From NCBI RefSeq assembly GCF_007997085.1, contig NZ_VORR01000043.1:1-36569 (forward strand): DNA of 36,569 nucleotides, given 5' to 3'. The stretch's first letter is position 1. Every line of letters begins with the position of its first letter. The stretch is from Polaribacter sp. IC066. GTDB lineage: Bacteria; Bacteroidota; Bacteroidia; Flavobacteriales; Flavobacteriaceae. The notes below the pieces were generated by a model. That model had not been told where the DNA came from. It was given only the letters and a program-made list of their open reading frames with translations, and ran no database searches. The position numbers were made by a program, and so were the translations under genes. This document shows, piece by piece, positions 27,761 to 36,552 of this stretch.

Positions 27761-27769
27761 AAAAGCCCA

Positions 27770-29059
27770 ATGATAGAGAAAATTAAAGACCTTTTAAAAC
27801 AGTATAACCGTAGCATCATCTTTTATTTTGATACGGATGAATCGTTTAAAGAAGCGTTAGAAGCGATTGCTTTAGAAGGGCTTAAAGTAGTTACCGTAAA
27901 AGATAATTATTTTGAAAGAAAAATATAAAATAGCGTTTGAGTGGAGGAAAGAACAATTGTTTTTATACCATCCATTTGAAAAACCACAAGGTAATGCACT
28001 TTAAAAATATCCCGTTACTTGGCTTATTAAAAGCGAACCCTGAGTTACGTTTAGATGCAGCATCAGAGTTTTTAGCCGAATATAAGCTAACGGAGAATCA
28101 TTTGGCTATCGTTAAGCGATATATAGAAATTCTTAAAACAAAAACAGCACAAAAAAAATTAATAAAAATTTTAGATTCCACTATTTTTACAGCTGATAAT
28201 TTAAAGTTGGGGTTAATTTCTATAACACTTGATTTTCATTCGGTAGCAAACAGAAATAGCTGCATGGTAAAACTACTAGCTATAGCATTAGATGAAGCTA
28301 AAATAAATAAGACAATTCAGAATTTAAGGGAATTAGAATTGGATGAAGTGCTGTTAAATTGGTTTAATAATTTATTAGACACCAAGTTTAAAGAACTCAA
28401 CTACGAAACGATAACGAGTATCTCTAGTAAACTAAAATACAATGTTTTAACAACTTATATTAGTAAGACAGCATCTGTAGATTCGTACGCTAAACTAAAA
28501 TTAGAACGCACGGCTGATATCAATAAAGTGCATTCATTTTTTAATGATTGGCAAAAACATGCCAACTTAAAAGAGGCAATAGAGAAAGTCTTTACATTAT
28601 TAGCTTATGAAATTAAAACATCAAATTTAGTTTCCTGGTATGGAAGCGAACAAGAATTTGGCTATTATTCAGAAGACATGTTAGAAACGATTATAAATGG
28701 TTTTTACGATACTGTTTTTAGTGATTTTCTTAAAACTAAAGATGAAACTATAAAGTGGAAACGCTTTGCCAATTTAGAGGGCCGTTTAAAAAATCAGATA
28801 TTATTTCTATATCATGTAGCTTCTTTTCTTTCCGTTTTAAGTAAGTATAGCTCATTTAAATTTAACACACCAGATGAGTATATAAACGCTTATACAAATG
28901 AATTATACAAAGTAGATCTTCACTATAGAAAAGCCATTTTAGCATTCGATAAAGTAAGAGATCATCTGTATGAATTTGAAAGTAAAGCGATGCCTATCTT
29001 TAATGATTTCAATCAAAAATACGATCGTTTTTTAATAGAGATCAATAAAGAATGGCAAA
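27770..29059 (+). pseudogene. pglZ: BREX phosphatase-like PglZ, N-terminal half only, frameshifted
   Basis: Starts MIEKIKDLLKQYNRSIIFYF, the usual PglZ N-terminus. One extra A in A5 (27919-27923) shifts the frame; the next frame reads YKIAFEWRKEQLFLYHPFEK then PQGNAL and hits TAA at 28002-28004. An extra C in CCC (28011-28013) moves it again, and the long segment from about 28000 (IPLLGLLKANPELRLDAASE ...) is then open to 29059. The sequence ends abruptly at INKEWQN and joins brxL. The C-terminal alkaline-phosphatase-superfamily PglZ domain is entirely absent, so no activity is expected. About 430 codons of an estimated 830 remain. Confidence 0.9.
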
Positions 29060-30967
29060 ATGTATTTATTGGGGCAACATTGTGCCATAGATGACGAAGC
29101 AATTATTAAAACAGGCCTTGATACTGTTAAAAAAGTAATACAAAATAACTATGTGCATAGATCGGATGCCGAAGTTGTAAAAGCCAAAATAAGAAATTTA
29201 GGAAGCTATAAAATTATTGACAAAATTAATGTAACTTTAAATGATACGAAAGCGAATATTAATGAAGCTGACTTTGCGAATCTAGGAATTAGTAAAGTGC
29301 CAATACCGGATCAAATGGTTACGGACAATCCAAAACTGTTAAGTGGTGGCGGTGTCTGGTGTATTTTAACGATGGGTTATTCGCATGCTGATGATGTTGA
29401 CATGCGATGGCTTGTCGTAGATTTAAAACCGATTCAAGTAGCAAATATAAACTTGAGTGAATACATTAATTTAAGAAAAGAATTTACTACTGATGAATGG
29501 CTTGATTTAATGATGCACAGTATTGGATTGAATCCTGAACATTTTAATAAAAGAGATAAATTAATTCAGTTATCTCGCCTAATTCCGCATGTAGAAAATA
29601 ACTATAATTTTATTGAATTAGGCCCTAAAGGTACTGGGAAATCTCATGTATTTTCTGAATTATCACCACATGGTGTTTTAGTATCTGGTGGTGATGTTTC
29701 AAAGGCACGTTTATTTGTGAATAATTCTGGTAAAGGAGCTATTGGTCTAGTTGGTTTTTGGGACGTAATCGCTTTAGATGAGTTTGAACAAGAAAAAGGT
29801 AGTAAACGTACCGATGGTGATTTGGTAAAGATCATGCAGAACTACATGGCAAATCAAAGTTTTAATAGAGGTAAACAAACCTATCAAGCAACTGCATCTT
29901 TGGCTTTTGTGGGGAATACAAAGCACAATGTGCCTTATATGCTAAAAAATTCACATTTATTTGAGTCTATTCCTGAAGGATATATTAAAGGAGCTTTTTT
30001 AGATAGAATGCATATGTACATTCCGGGTTGGGAAGTAAGTATTTTAAAAAGTGCTGTGTTCTCAACAGAATACGGATTTATTGTAGATTATTTAGCCGAA
30101 ATTCTTAAAGAATTGAGGAAATCTGACTTTTCAAATTTATTAGATGATGTAGTTCGTTTAGATGGTTCGTTAACAACAAGAGATAAAACAGCCATTAGAA
30201 AATCATTTTCTGGTTTAGTTAAATTAGTCTATCCAGATCAAAAAGCAAGCAATATAGAGATATTAGAGCTTTTAGATTTCTGTGTAGAAGGAAGAAAAAG
30301 GGTGAAAGATCAGCTATATATTATTGATGAAACTTTTAGAGGAGAACCTGTAGATTTTAAATATACCATTGTATCATCTGGAAAAGAAGTTGCACCTGAA
30401 ACGCTAGAAAACCTAAATTATACTGCGGCTTTAGCTGTGCAGGAAGAGTCTGAAGAGGAGATGATTGCAGTAAAAGTGAAGCAACCTAAACTAGAACTAA
30501 AACCTCATCAAATTATTTTAAAAGACAATCAAACAGGGGTTTCTTATAAAAAACTATTCGCTGACTATTTGAAAGGAGCTAATACTATAACCCTACAAGA
30601 TCCTTATATTAGAATGCCATACCAGTTTAAGAATCTTTTGGAATTTTGCATACTATTAGGCAATAATAAAAGTCCAGAGCAAGAGGTAAATCTCGAAGTT
30701 ATATCATGGAATAACGAGGAATATATGCAGGAATCTACTGGCTATTTTGAAGAGTTAGTAACCAGTGTTTTAGATTTAGGTATCCATGTAACGTATAAAC
30801 TTGAGCAACATCACGATCGTTTTATTGCTGCAGACAATGGTTGGAAAATTACGTTAGGGAGAGGTTTAGATATCTTTGAAAAAACAGAAGGCAGATTTAA
30901 TGTGGCAGATATGGATCAGACTAAAAGGAAATGTAAATCTTGTGAGTTGACATATTTGAAGTTTTAG
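29060..30967 (+). CDS. brxL: BREX protein BrxL, N-terminally truncated, MIT_C-like C-terminus
   Basis: A 635-aa AAA+ ATPase. It begins inside the family sequence: MYLLGQHCAIDDEAIIKTGL corresponds to EYLLGxYCA..DDEAII of complete proteins, so roughly 35-40 residues are lost, and the ATG may be an accident of the deletion. Then VENNYNFIELGPKGTGKSHV (Walker A about residues 188-195), Walker B VIALDEFE near 240, and AFVGNTKHNVPY. Instead of a recognisable Lon S16 protease, residues about 482-635 resemble the phospholipase-D-like MIT_C domain of MITD1: LQDPYIRMPYQFKNLLEFC, HDR at 585-587, GWKITLGRGLDIFEK, GRFN. BrxL drives phage exclusion in BREX; without pglX and pglZ this copy is probably orphaned. 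Confidence 0.85.
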   Translation: MYLLGQHCAIDDEAIIKTGLDTVKKVIQNNYVHRSDAEVVKAKIRNLGSYKIIDKINVTLNDTKANINEADFANLGISKVPIPDQMVTDNPKLLSGGGVWCILTMGYSHADDVDMRWLVVDLKPIQVANINLSEYINLRKEFTTDEWLDLMMHSIGLNPEHFNKRDKLIQLSRLIPHVENNYNFIELGPKGTGKSHVFSELSPHGVLVSGGDVSKARLFVNNSGKGAIGLVGFWDVIALDEFEQEKGSKRTDGDLVKIMQNYMANQSFNRGKQTYQATASLAFVGNTKHNVPYMLKNSHLFESIPEGYIKGAFLDRMHMYIPGWEVSILKSAVFSTEYGFIVDYLAEILKELRKSDFSNLLDDVVRLDGSLTTRDKTAIRKSFSGLVKLVYPDQKASNIEILELLDFCVEGRKRVKDQLYIIDETFRGEPVDFKYTIVSSGKEVAPETLENLNYTAALAVQEESEEEMIAVKVKQPKLELKPHQIILKDNQTGVSYKKLFADYLKGANTITLQDPYIRMPYQFKNLLEFCILLGNNKSPEQEVNLEVISWNNEEYMQESTGYFEELVTSVLDLGIHVTYKLEQHHDRFIAADNGWKITLGRGLDIFEKTEGRFNVADMDQTKRKCKSCELTYLKF

Positions 30968-31052
30968 GGTTTCGATACAAGTAAAGAGGTTTTGAGTTAG
31001 GGATATTAGAATAAATTTGATAATAATTAAGAAATATAAAATTTTATAAATA

Positions 31053-31172
31053 GAACAATTAGATACGTTTTCGGATTTTATAGACTATACCGAAACGATT
31101 AAGATAAATAATGATGCATCTATTTATACTCCTAATTTTTACAAAAAAAAAGAAGCAGATATTTATTTCTGA
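31053..31172 (+). pseudogene. Possible 3' remnant of a lost gene
   Basis: A 39-codon stretch with protein-like composition (EQLDTFSDFIDYTETIKINN, DASIYTPNFYKKKEADIYF, stop at 31170) but no start codon and a stop just upstream. It overlaps the 3' end of the minus-strand gene by 10 nt. It looks like the tail of a deleted island gene; I do not recognise it. Confidence 0.3.
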
Positions 31173-31570
31173 TTCAAATACTCTTCTATATCTGCAATAT
31201 GATATTGCAAAGCTTGCACAGAAATTTGTATTTCTTTAATCAACAAAGCCAACGAAATAATTAGTAAAATGAGCGCAATGCCAAAAACCCAAATGGCAAT
31301 AAGCTGAAAATCGATGTAAATTAAAAACATAGTGAGCACACAAAACAACAAACTTGTAATGCCAAAAATCTGCATCCACCTTGTTAAGTTTAAACGGATT
31401 TTTAAGTTCTTAATTTGTCTTAACAAAGAATCATCATGTTTCTCTAAATATTTGTCATGTAGACTTCTAATGACAGCAGCGTACGCTAAAAATCGATTTG
31501 TATAGGCTAACATAATCAATGAAATTGCAGAAAATAATAATGCAGGCGTGTTTAATGTAAGTTCTTCCAT
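31163..31570 (-). CDS. DUF2721 membrane protein
   Basis: A 135-aa protein starting MEELTLNTPALLFSAISLIM, the family start. A longer frame begins at 31612 but adds no family sequence. It has an N-terminal helix, a basic loop (LIRQIKNLKIRLNLTRWMQ-like, with YTNRFLAYAAVIRSLHDKY before it), and two more membrane helices (IFGITSLLFCVLTMFLIYID and LIAIWVFGIALILLIISLAL), ending in a charged C-terminus. This is the DUF2721 pattern; function unknown. It marks the right border of the defence island. Confidence 0.85.
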   Translation of the reverse strand: MEELTLNTPALLFSAISLIMLAYTNRFLAYAAVIRSLHDKYLEKHDDSLLRQIKNLKIRLNLTRWMQIFGITSLLFCVLTMFLIYIDFQLIAIWVFGIALILLIISLALLIKEIQISVQALQYHIADIEEYLNQK

Positions 31571-31843
31571 AAAGTGCAAAAATAAAGTTATTTTTTGTAT
31601 TAACAATTTCAAGATAGCACTATCTAAAAAGTATGAGAACTTTAAAATAAAAACCTCGCTAAAGAATCAAACAAGTTCTGCACATAGAAAAAGTTTTGAT
31701 TGCCTGTTTTACGGTACTCCTATTCGATAAATAGTTAGCCAGTTTTAAAAATTAAGCTTTCAGGCTATAAATGATAGCAATAACATCGCAAAGAATAGCA
31801 TCAACAGGAATACTTTCCGAATCCTTTTCTTTATTTTTGAAGG

Positions 31844-32512
31844 ATGAAAAAAGTAGCTTTTTTATGCGCGTTCCTTTTTAGCCATTGTTTTTTTAGTCAG
31901 GAAATGCCCAATGGCTTTGTATATGTATCAGATATAGACAGCACAATTACCTCTGAATTGCGGTATTTGGGCAGTCGTAATTTTATAGGAAAACCCATTG
32001 ATGGTTATAAAAACAACTGTGTTATTATGAGCAAGCAGGCAGCAAAAAATTTAAAGCAAGCACAAACAATGCTTTTAAAAAAAGGATTTAGTTTAAAGAT
32101 TTTTGATGCGTATAGACCCCAAAAAGCAGTAGATCATTTTGTAAGATGGGCAACCGTTTTAAATGATACCTTGATGAAAAAAGAATATTACCCTAGTGTT
32201 GCTAAAAGTGCTTTATTTAAGCGGGGGTATATTGCCTCAAAATCTGGACATACTAGAGGCAGCACGTTAGATGTAACGCTTATCAATTTAAAAACTGGTA
32301 AAGAAGTTGATATGGGCAGTCCGTACGATTTTTTCGGAGTTCAATCGCATCCTTTTTATTCGAAAATAACAGACCAACAAAAAGAAAACAGAATGCTTTT
32401 ACGCACTATTATGCAACAACATAACTTTAAACCTTATAAAAACGAATGGTGGCATTTTACGCTTAAAGAAGAACCTTATCCAAAAACATATTTTAATTTT
32501 AATGTAAATTAA
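31844..32512 (+). CDS. D-alanyl-D-alanine dipeptidase (VanX/DdpX-like, M15D)
   Basis: A 222-aa secreted zinc dipeptidase that cleaves D-Ala-D-Ala. Signal peptide MKKVAFLCAFLFSHCFFSQ. Zinc ligands in SGHTRGSTLDV (H136, D143) and NEWWHF (H204), with the catalytic base E201 and the transition-state arginine in DAYRP (R91). With a signal peptide and no van genes nearby, it most likely serves peptidoglycan D-dipeptide salvage rather than glycopeptide resistance. TATTTTTG at 31832-31839 lies only 5 nt before the ATG, so its promoter role is uncertain. Confidence 0.92.
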   Translation: MKKVAFLCAFLFSHCFFSQEMPNGFVYVSDIDSTITSELRYLGSRNFIGKPIDGYKNNCVIMSKQAAKNLKQAQTMLLKKGFSLKIFDAYRPQKAVDHFVRWATVLNDTLMKKEYYPSVAKSALFKRGYIASKSGHTRGSTLDVTLINLKTGKEVDMGSPYDFFGVQSHPFYSKITDQQKENRMLLRTIMQQHNFKPYKNEWWHFTLKEEPYPKTYFNFNVN

Positions 32513-32555
32513 TAAGTTTTAACAATTTGTAAAGCACATCATTTAAAATCGGCAT

Positions 32556-32563
32556 TATATTTG
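32556..32563 (+). promoter_or_regulatory. Candidate -7 element for the secreted protein gene
   Basis: TATATTTG fits TAnnTTTG, 33 nt before the ATG at 32596. A TTTG at 32526-32529 is 26 nt away, longer than usual. Confidence 0.45.
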
Positions 32564-32595
32564 TACTAAACTTGATACATACTAGCAAGAAAAAC

Positions 32596-33273
32596 ATGAA
32601 AACAATTTTTAAATTGATCGGTCTCTTTTGTTGTTTATTAGCTTCTACCAATGCACTTGCGCAATTAGATACCAATAAAGGAACGAAAGAAAAAGAAAAG
32701 GGAAAAGCAAAAGTTATGCTCTTAAACAATGCTAAAGAAGTAAATAAACCTACCTCGATCTCTTTAGATGGAATTAATGGTTTTAAACAAGCCTTTGATT
32801 TAGAGAACGAGAAGTTAAAAAAGCAGCAAAAAGAAGACAATTTAAATAACAAAGGAATTTTAACGCAAGCTAAATTAAATGAGCAGCGTTTTTTAAAGTC
32901 TTTCCAAAAAATTAACGGTCAATATATGATTCCGAAAATAGACCAAGATTTAGGGAGTTTTAGAACCGATTCTAAAAGTATCAATATTATTTGTAGAGAT
33001 TATCAATATCCAGATGGCGATCGTGTAACGATTTATGTGAACGATATTCCGGTAATTTACAACATCACTTTACAAGAAAGTTATCAAAAATTTAACATCC
33101 CTTTAGAAATAGGCCTAAATAAAATTGTCATCGAAGCCTTAAACCAAGGCACTTCTGGGCCAAACACAGCAGCCTTTAAAGTATTTAATGACACAGGTGC
33201 TCTAATTTCTTCTAATGAATGGAATTTAGCAACAGGTGCAAAGGCTACGCTACTCATTGCAAAAGACAAATAA
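32596..33273 (+). CDS. Secreted protein of unknown function
   Basis: A 225-aa protein from ATG 32596 (MKTIFKLIGLFCCLLASTNA signal peptide; cleavage near ALAQ). A frame start at 32572 lies upstream of the signal peptide and is unlikely. After a lysine-rich, coiled-coil-prone middle (ENEKLKKQQKEDNLNNKG), residues from about 120 on form an all-beta, Ig-like region (SINIICRDYQYPDGDRVTIY, EIGLNKIVIEALNQGTSGPN). Likely periplasmic or exported. No enzyme motif. It has its own candidate promoter; pdhA follows 128 nt downstream with another. Confidence 0.75.
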   Translation: MKTIFKLIGLFCCLLASTNALAQLDTNKGTKEKEKGKAKVMLLNNAKEVNKPTSISLDGINGFKQAFDLENEKLKKQQKEDNLNNKGILTQAKLNEQRFLKSFQKINGQYMIPKIDQDLGSFRTDSKSINIICRDYQYPDGDRVTIYVNDIPVIYNITLQESYQKFNIPLEIGLNKIVIEALNQGTSGPNTAAFKVFNDTGALISSNEWNLATGAKATLLIAKDK

Positions 33274-33338
33274 ACAGACAACTCAATCGTTTGCGCTAAA
33301 TTCGCAAAACCTTGTTTTTTTATTCTATTTAAAACCTT

Positions 33339-33346
33339 TATTTTTG
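33339..33346 (+). promoter_or_regulatory. Candidate -7 element for pdhA-pdhC
   Basis: TATTTTTG fits TAnnTTTG, 56 nt before the pdhA ATG, with TTG at 33312-33314 upstream. Spacing of 24 nt is at the upper end. Confidence 0.45.
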
Positions 33347-33401
33347 TAGTCAGATATATGTTATAAAAATATTTTTATACAACAAACAACAATAGTTAAG
33401 A

Positions 33402-34391
33402 ATGAAAGAAATCACCAAACAAACCTATTTAGATTGGTACAAAAACATGCTTTTTTGGCGTAAGTTCGAAGATAAATTAGCATCTGTTTATATTCAACAA
33501 AAAGTGAGAGGCTTTTTACATTTATATAACGGTCAAGAAGCTATTTTAGCGGGTGCATTGCATGCAATGGATTTATCGAAAGATAAAATGATTACTGCCT
33601 ACAGAAACCACGTGCAACCCATTGGTATGGGAGAAGACCCCAAGAAAGTAATGGCTGAATTGTATGGAAAAGTAACCGGAACCTCTAAAGGGATGGGTGG
33701 TTCTATGCATATTTTTTCTAAAGAATTTCGTTTTTATGGTGGTCATGGTATTGTTGGTGGTCAAATACCTTTAGGTGCAGGGCTTGCTTTTGCAGACAAA
33801 TATAAAGGGAGTGATGCCGTTACCTTAACCTGTTTTGGTGATGGTGCTGCAAGACAAGGTTCTTTACACGAAGCTTTTAACATGGCGATGTTATGGAAAT
33901 TACCCGTTATTTTTATTGTTGAAAACAATGGATATGCAATGGGTACATCTGTAGGTAGAACTGCAAACCATACCGATATTTGGAAACTTGGTTTAGGCTA
34001 TGAAATGCCTTGTGGACCTGTAGATGCTATGAATCCTATTAAAGTGGCCGAAGCTGTAGACGAAGCGATACAAAGAGCAAGACGCGGCGATGGACCTACT
34101 TTTTTAGAAATGAAAACATACAGATATAGAGGGCACTCCATGTCTGATGCGCAGCATTATAGAACAAAAGACGAGGTTGAAGAATACAAAAAAGTAGATC
34201 CTATTACCCAAGTTTTAGATGTAATTAAGGAAAAAGAATACGCAACAGATGAAGAAATTGACGTTATAAAGAAAGAGGTAAAAAGAATGGTGAGTGAATG
34301 TGAAAAGTTCGCAGAAGACTCTCCATACCCAGAACCTCAACAATTATACGACATGGTTTATGAACAAGAAGATTATCCTTTTATAAGTTAA
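33402..34391 (+). CDS. pdhA: Pyruvate dehydrogenase E1 component, alpha subunit
   Basis: The thiamine-diphosphate-binding subunit of E1, which decarboxylates pyruvate and passes the acetyl group to lipoyl-E2. At 329 aa it has the expected length. Motifs: RGFLHLYNGQEAILAG, TAYRNHVQPIGMG, SKGMGGSMHIFS, GGHGIVGGQIPLGAGLAFAD, the TPP/Mg GDG-(N) motif CFGDGAARQGSLHEAFNMA ending in VENNGYAMGTS, and the phosphorylation-loop region YRYRGHSMSDAQHYRTK. E2 starts 3 nt after its stop. The E1 beta subunit is not next to it, as in other flavobacteria where it lies elsewhere. Confidence 0.96.
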   Translation: MKEITKQTYLDWYKNMLFWRKFEDKLASVYIQQKVRGFLHLYNGQEAILAGALHAMDLSKDKMITAYRNHVQPIGMGEDPKKVMAELYGKVTGTSKGMGGSMHIFSKEFRFYGGHGIVGGQIPLGAGLAFADKYKGSDAVTLTCFGDGAARQGSLHEAFNMAMLWKLPVIFIVENNGYAMGTSVGRTANHTDIWKLGLGYEMPCGPVDAMNPIKVAEAVDEAIQRARRGDGPTFLEMKTYRYRGHSMSDAQHYRTKDEVEEYKKVDPITQVLDVIKEKEYATDEEIDVIKKEVKRMVSECEKFAEDSPYPEPQQLYDMVYEQEDYPFIS

Positions 34392-34394
34392 AAT

Positions 34395-36053
34395 ATGGCT
34401 ACAGTTATAAATATGCCCAGATTAAGCGACACCATGGAAGAAGGTGTTGTGGCAAAATGGTTAAAGAGTGTTGGAGATAAAATTGAGGAGGGCGATATTT
34501 TAGCGGAAATCGAAACGGATAAAGCAACGATGGAGTTTGAATCTTTTCATGAAGGAACTCTATTGTATATAGGTATTCAAGAAGGTGAAACTTCTCCTGT
34601 GGATGTTCTTTTAGCCATTGTTGGTGAAGAAGATGAAGACATCTCTGCGCTTATTAGTGGAAAGTCAGGAGCAGATAAAAAAGAAACCGAAGAAGCGGAA
34701 ACAGAAGAAGAAAAAACTACTTCTGAAACTTCTGATTCTGGTGAAATTAAAATACCTGAAGGAGTACAGGTAGTTACAATGCCACGTTTAAGCGATACTA
34801 TGACAGATGGTACCGTTGCTGCTTGGTTAAAGAAAGTTGGTGACAAAGTAGAAGAAGGTGATATTTTAGCAGAAATAGAAACAGACAAAGCCACCATGGA
34901 GTTTGAATGTTTCTACGAAGGAACTATCTTACACATTGGTGTTCAAGAGGGTGAAACTGCACCTGTAGATAGCTTATTAACAATTATTGGGCCTAAAGGA
35001 ACTGATGTTTCTGCAATAGTGGCTAATGGTGGCGTTACTGCAAGTGAATCTTCTGATGAAACTACAGATACTGCAAAGAAAGAAGAGAAAAAAGAAGAAC
35101 CGAAAGAAGAAAAAGTTGCTGAAGAAACAAATGCAACAGCTACAACAACCACTACTTCTGGCGGACGCATTTTTGCATCTCCGTTAGCAAAGAAAATAGC
35201 TGCTGATAAAGGTTTTAATTTAGGAGATATTGCTGGTTCTGGTGAAAACGGAAGAATTATTAAAAAAGACGTAGAAAACTACACGCCTGCTGCCAAACCA
35301 GTAGAAGTTGCTCAAGAAACGAAAGCTGCTCCTGCTGCTGCTCCAGCCATGAGTTTTGTGGCTACTGGTGAGGAGAAGTCTGAAGAAGTTAAAAATTCGC
35401 AAATGCGCAAAGCAATTGCAAAATCTTTGGGGAATTCTAAATTTTCAGCTCCAGATTTCAGTTTAAATATTGAAGTTGATATGGATAGCGCAATGGCTTC
35501 TAGAAAAACCATTAATGCAATTCCTGATGTAAAAGTATCGTTTAATGATATGGTTGTAAAAGCCTGTGCAATGGCGTTACAAAAACATCCGCAAGTAAAT
35601 ACTTCTTGGACAGATACTGCTACTATTTACCACAGCCATATTCACGTAGGTGTCGCTGTTGCTGTAGATGATGGTTTATTAGTACCTGTTGTAAAACACA
35701 CCAACCAGATGAGTTTAACTCAAATTGGTGCCACTGTGAGAGATTTAGCTGGTAAAGCCAGACATAAGAAAATTTCTCCGGCAGAAATGCAAGGAAGTAC
35801 GTTTACGGTTTCTAATTTAGGAATGTTTGGTATCGATAATTTTACATCCATTATCAATCAACCTAATTCTGCAATTTTATCTGTAGGTGCAATTGTTGAA
35901 AAGCCTGTTGTTAGAAACGGACAGATAGTTGTTGGAAACACCATGAAATTGACTTTAACCTGTGATCATAGAACGGTTGATGGCGCAGTTGGTGCTCAAT
36001 TTTTACAAACTTTAAAAACTTTTATAGAAAACCCTGTGACCATGTTGGCATAA
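34395..36053 (+). CDS. Pyruvate dehydrogenase E2 (dihydrolipoyl acetyltransferase)
   Basis: A 552-aa core enzyme that transfers acetyl from lipoyl to CoA. Two lipoyl domains with lipoylated lysines in EIETDKATMEF (K43 and K165), linked by acidic E/T-rich and lysine/glutamate-rich segments. A peripheral E3/E1-binding domain lies at about 256-296 (FASPLAKKIAADKGFNLGDI). The catalytic acyltransferase domain starts near 330, with the active-site motif CDHRTVDGAVGAQFL (H525). The two lipoyl domains are very alike, suggesting internal duplication. Co-transcribed with pdhA. A strong terminator follows 28 nt after the stop. Confidence 0.96.
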   Translation: MATVINMPRLSDTMEEGVVAKWLKSVGDKIEEGDILAEIETDKATMEFESFHEGTLLYIGIQEGETSPVDVLLAIVGEEDEDISALISGKSGADKKETEEAETEEEKTTSETSDSGEIKIPEGVQVVTMPRLSDTMTDGTVAAWLKKVGDKVEEGDILAEIETDKATMEFECFYEGTILHIGVQEGETAPVDSLLTIIGPKGTDVSAIVANGGVTASESSDETTDTAKKEEKKEEPKEEKVAEETNATATTTTTSGGRIFASPLAKKIAADKGFNLGDIAGSGENGRIIKKDVENYTPAAKPVEVAQETKAAPAAAPAMSFVATGEEKSEEVKNSQMRKAIAKSLGNSKFSAPDFSLNIEVDMDSAMASRKTINAIPDVKVSFNDMVVKACAMALQKHPQVNTSWTDTATIYHSHIHVGVAVAVDDGLLVPVVKHTNQMSLTQIGATVRDLAGKARHKKISPAEMQGSTFTVSNLGMFGIDNFTSIINQPNSAILSVGAIVEKPVVRNGQIVVGNTMKLTLTCDHRTVDGAVGAQFLQTLKTFIENPVTMLA

Positions 36054-36080
36054 GTTTTCTTTAAAATATTTTATATATTT

Positions 36081-36118
36081 AAAAATCCTAAACTTTATTG
36101 TTTAGGATTTTTTTTTAT
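36081..36118 (+). terminator. Intrinsic terminator of the pdhA-E2 operon
   Basis: AAAAATCCTAAAC (36081-36093) and GTTTAGGATTTTT (36100-36112) form a perfect 13-bp stem with a 6-nt loop, followed by more T. The A tract on the left would also let it act on the minus strand. Confidence 0.9.
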
Positions 36119-36244
36119 TCAATCACATCATAATTTTCAAAAAAGCGCGCTCATACCAAAGAATAGCAATTTCAAACTGTTGCCCCCACTTACTTCTTGC
36201 GTGTCGTTTAACAAAAATAATTTTCAATCTTAATGTTTTTTTTA

Positions 36245-36317
36245 TTGTTGTCCGATAAAAGAAACAAGAGCGCTTCGCTTTTAGAGCCAACGTGGCGGCA
36301 AACAAAAAACCAAGACT
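36245..36317 (-). repeat. Dispersed ~73-bp repeat, copy 4
   Basis: On the minus strand it reads AGTCTTGGTTTTTTGTTTGC, CGCCACGTTGGCTC, TAAAAGCGAAGCGCTCTTG, then TTTCTTTTATCGGACAACAA. It is the longest copy together with 6445-6516. The central GCGAAGCGC part is itself palindromic. Confidence 0.65.
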
Positions 36318-36552
36318 ATAACAAACTTAAAATCAACCAAAAAAAAAGATTTTTAATTTCAAAATTAATTCTAAAAACAAGGCCTAATTTTAAAAAACAA
36401 GAGTAATCCTTTTATTCTAAAATACTTTATGAGCTTACACTACAGGGCAGAATCATACTTTTTTTGTGTTTAAATTATTTATTTAATTGATTTACAGTTG
36501 TTTAAGTTGTTAATTATTCGTATATTATGCTGATAATCAATAATTTAACTAA
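36318..36552. other. Gene-free right end of the window
   Basis: AT-rich spacer. I see no gene, no clear hairpin and no convincing TAnnTTTG element. It probably contains the promoter of whatever begins at or beyond 36553. Confidence 0.4.

Noticed and set aside
31548..31730. 60-codon open frame on +
   Set aside because: Antisense to the DUF2721 gene start and then AT-rich spacer; no support.
31844..32512. Glycopeptide-resistance vanX
   Set aside because: No vanH, vanA-type ligase or vanRS nearby, and it has a signal peptide; a peptidoglycan dipeptidase is simpler.
36123..36305. 60-codon minus-strand open frame after the E2 gene
   Set aside because: Half of it is the dispersed repeat at 36245-36317; basic, low-complexity product with no family features.
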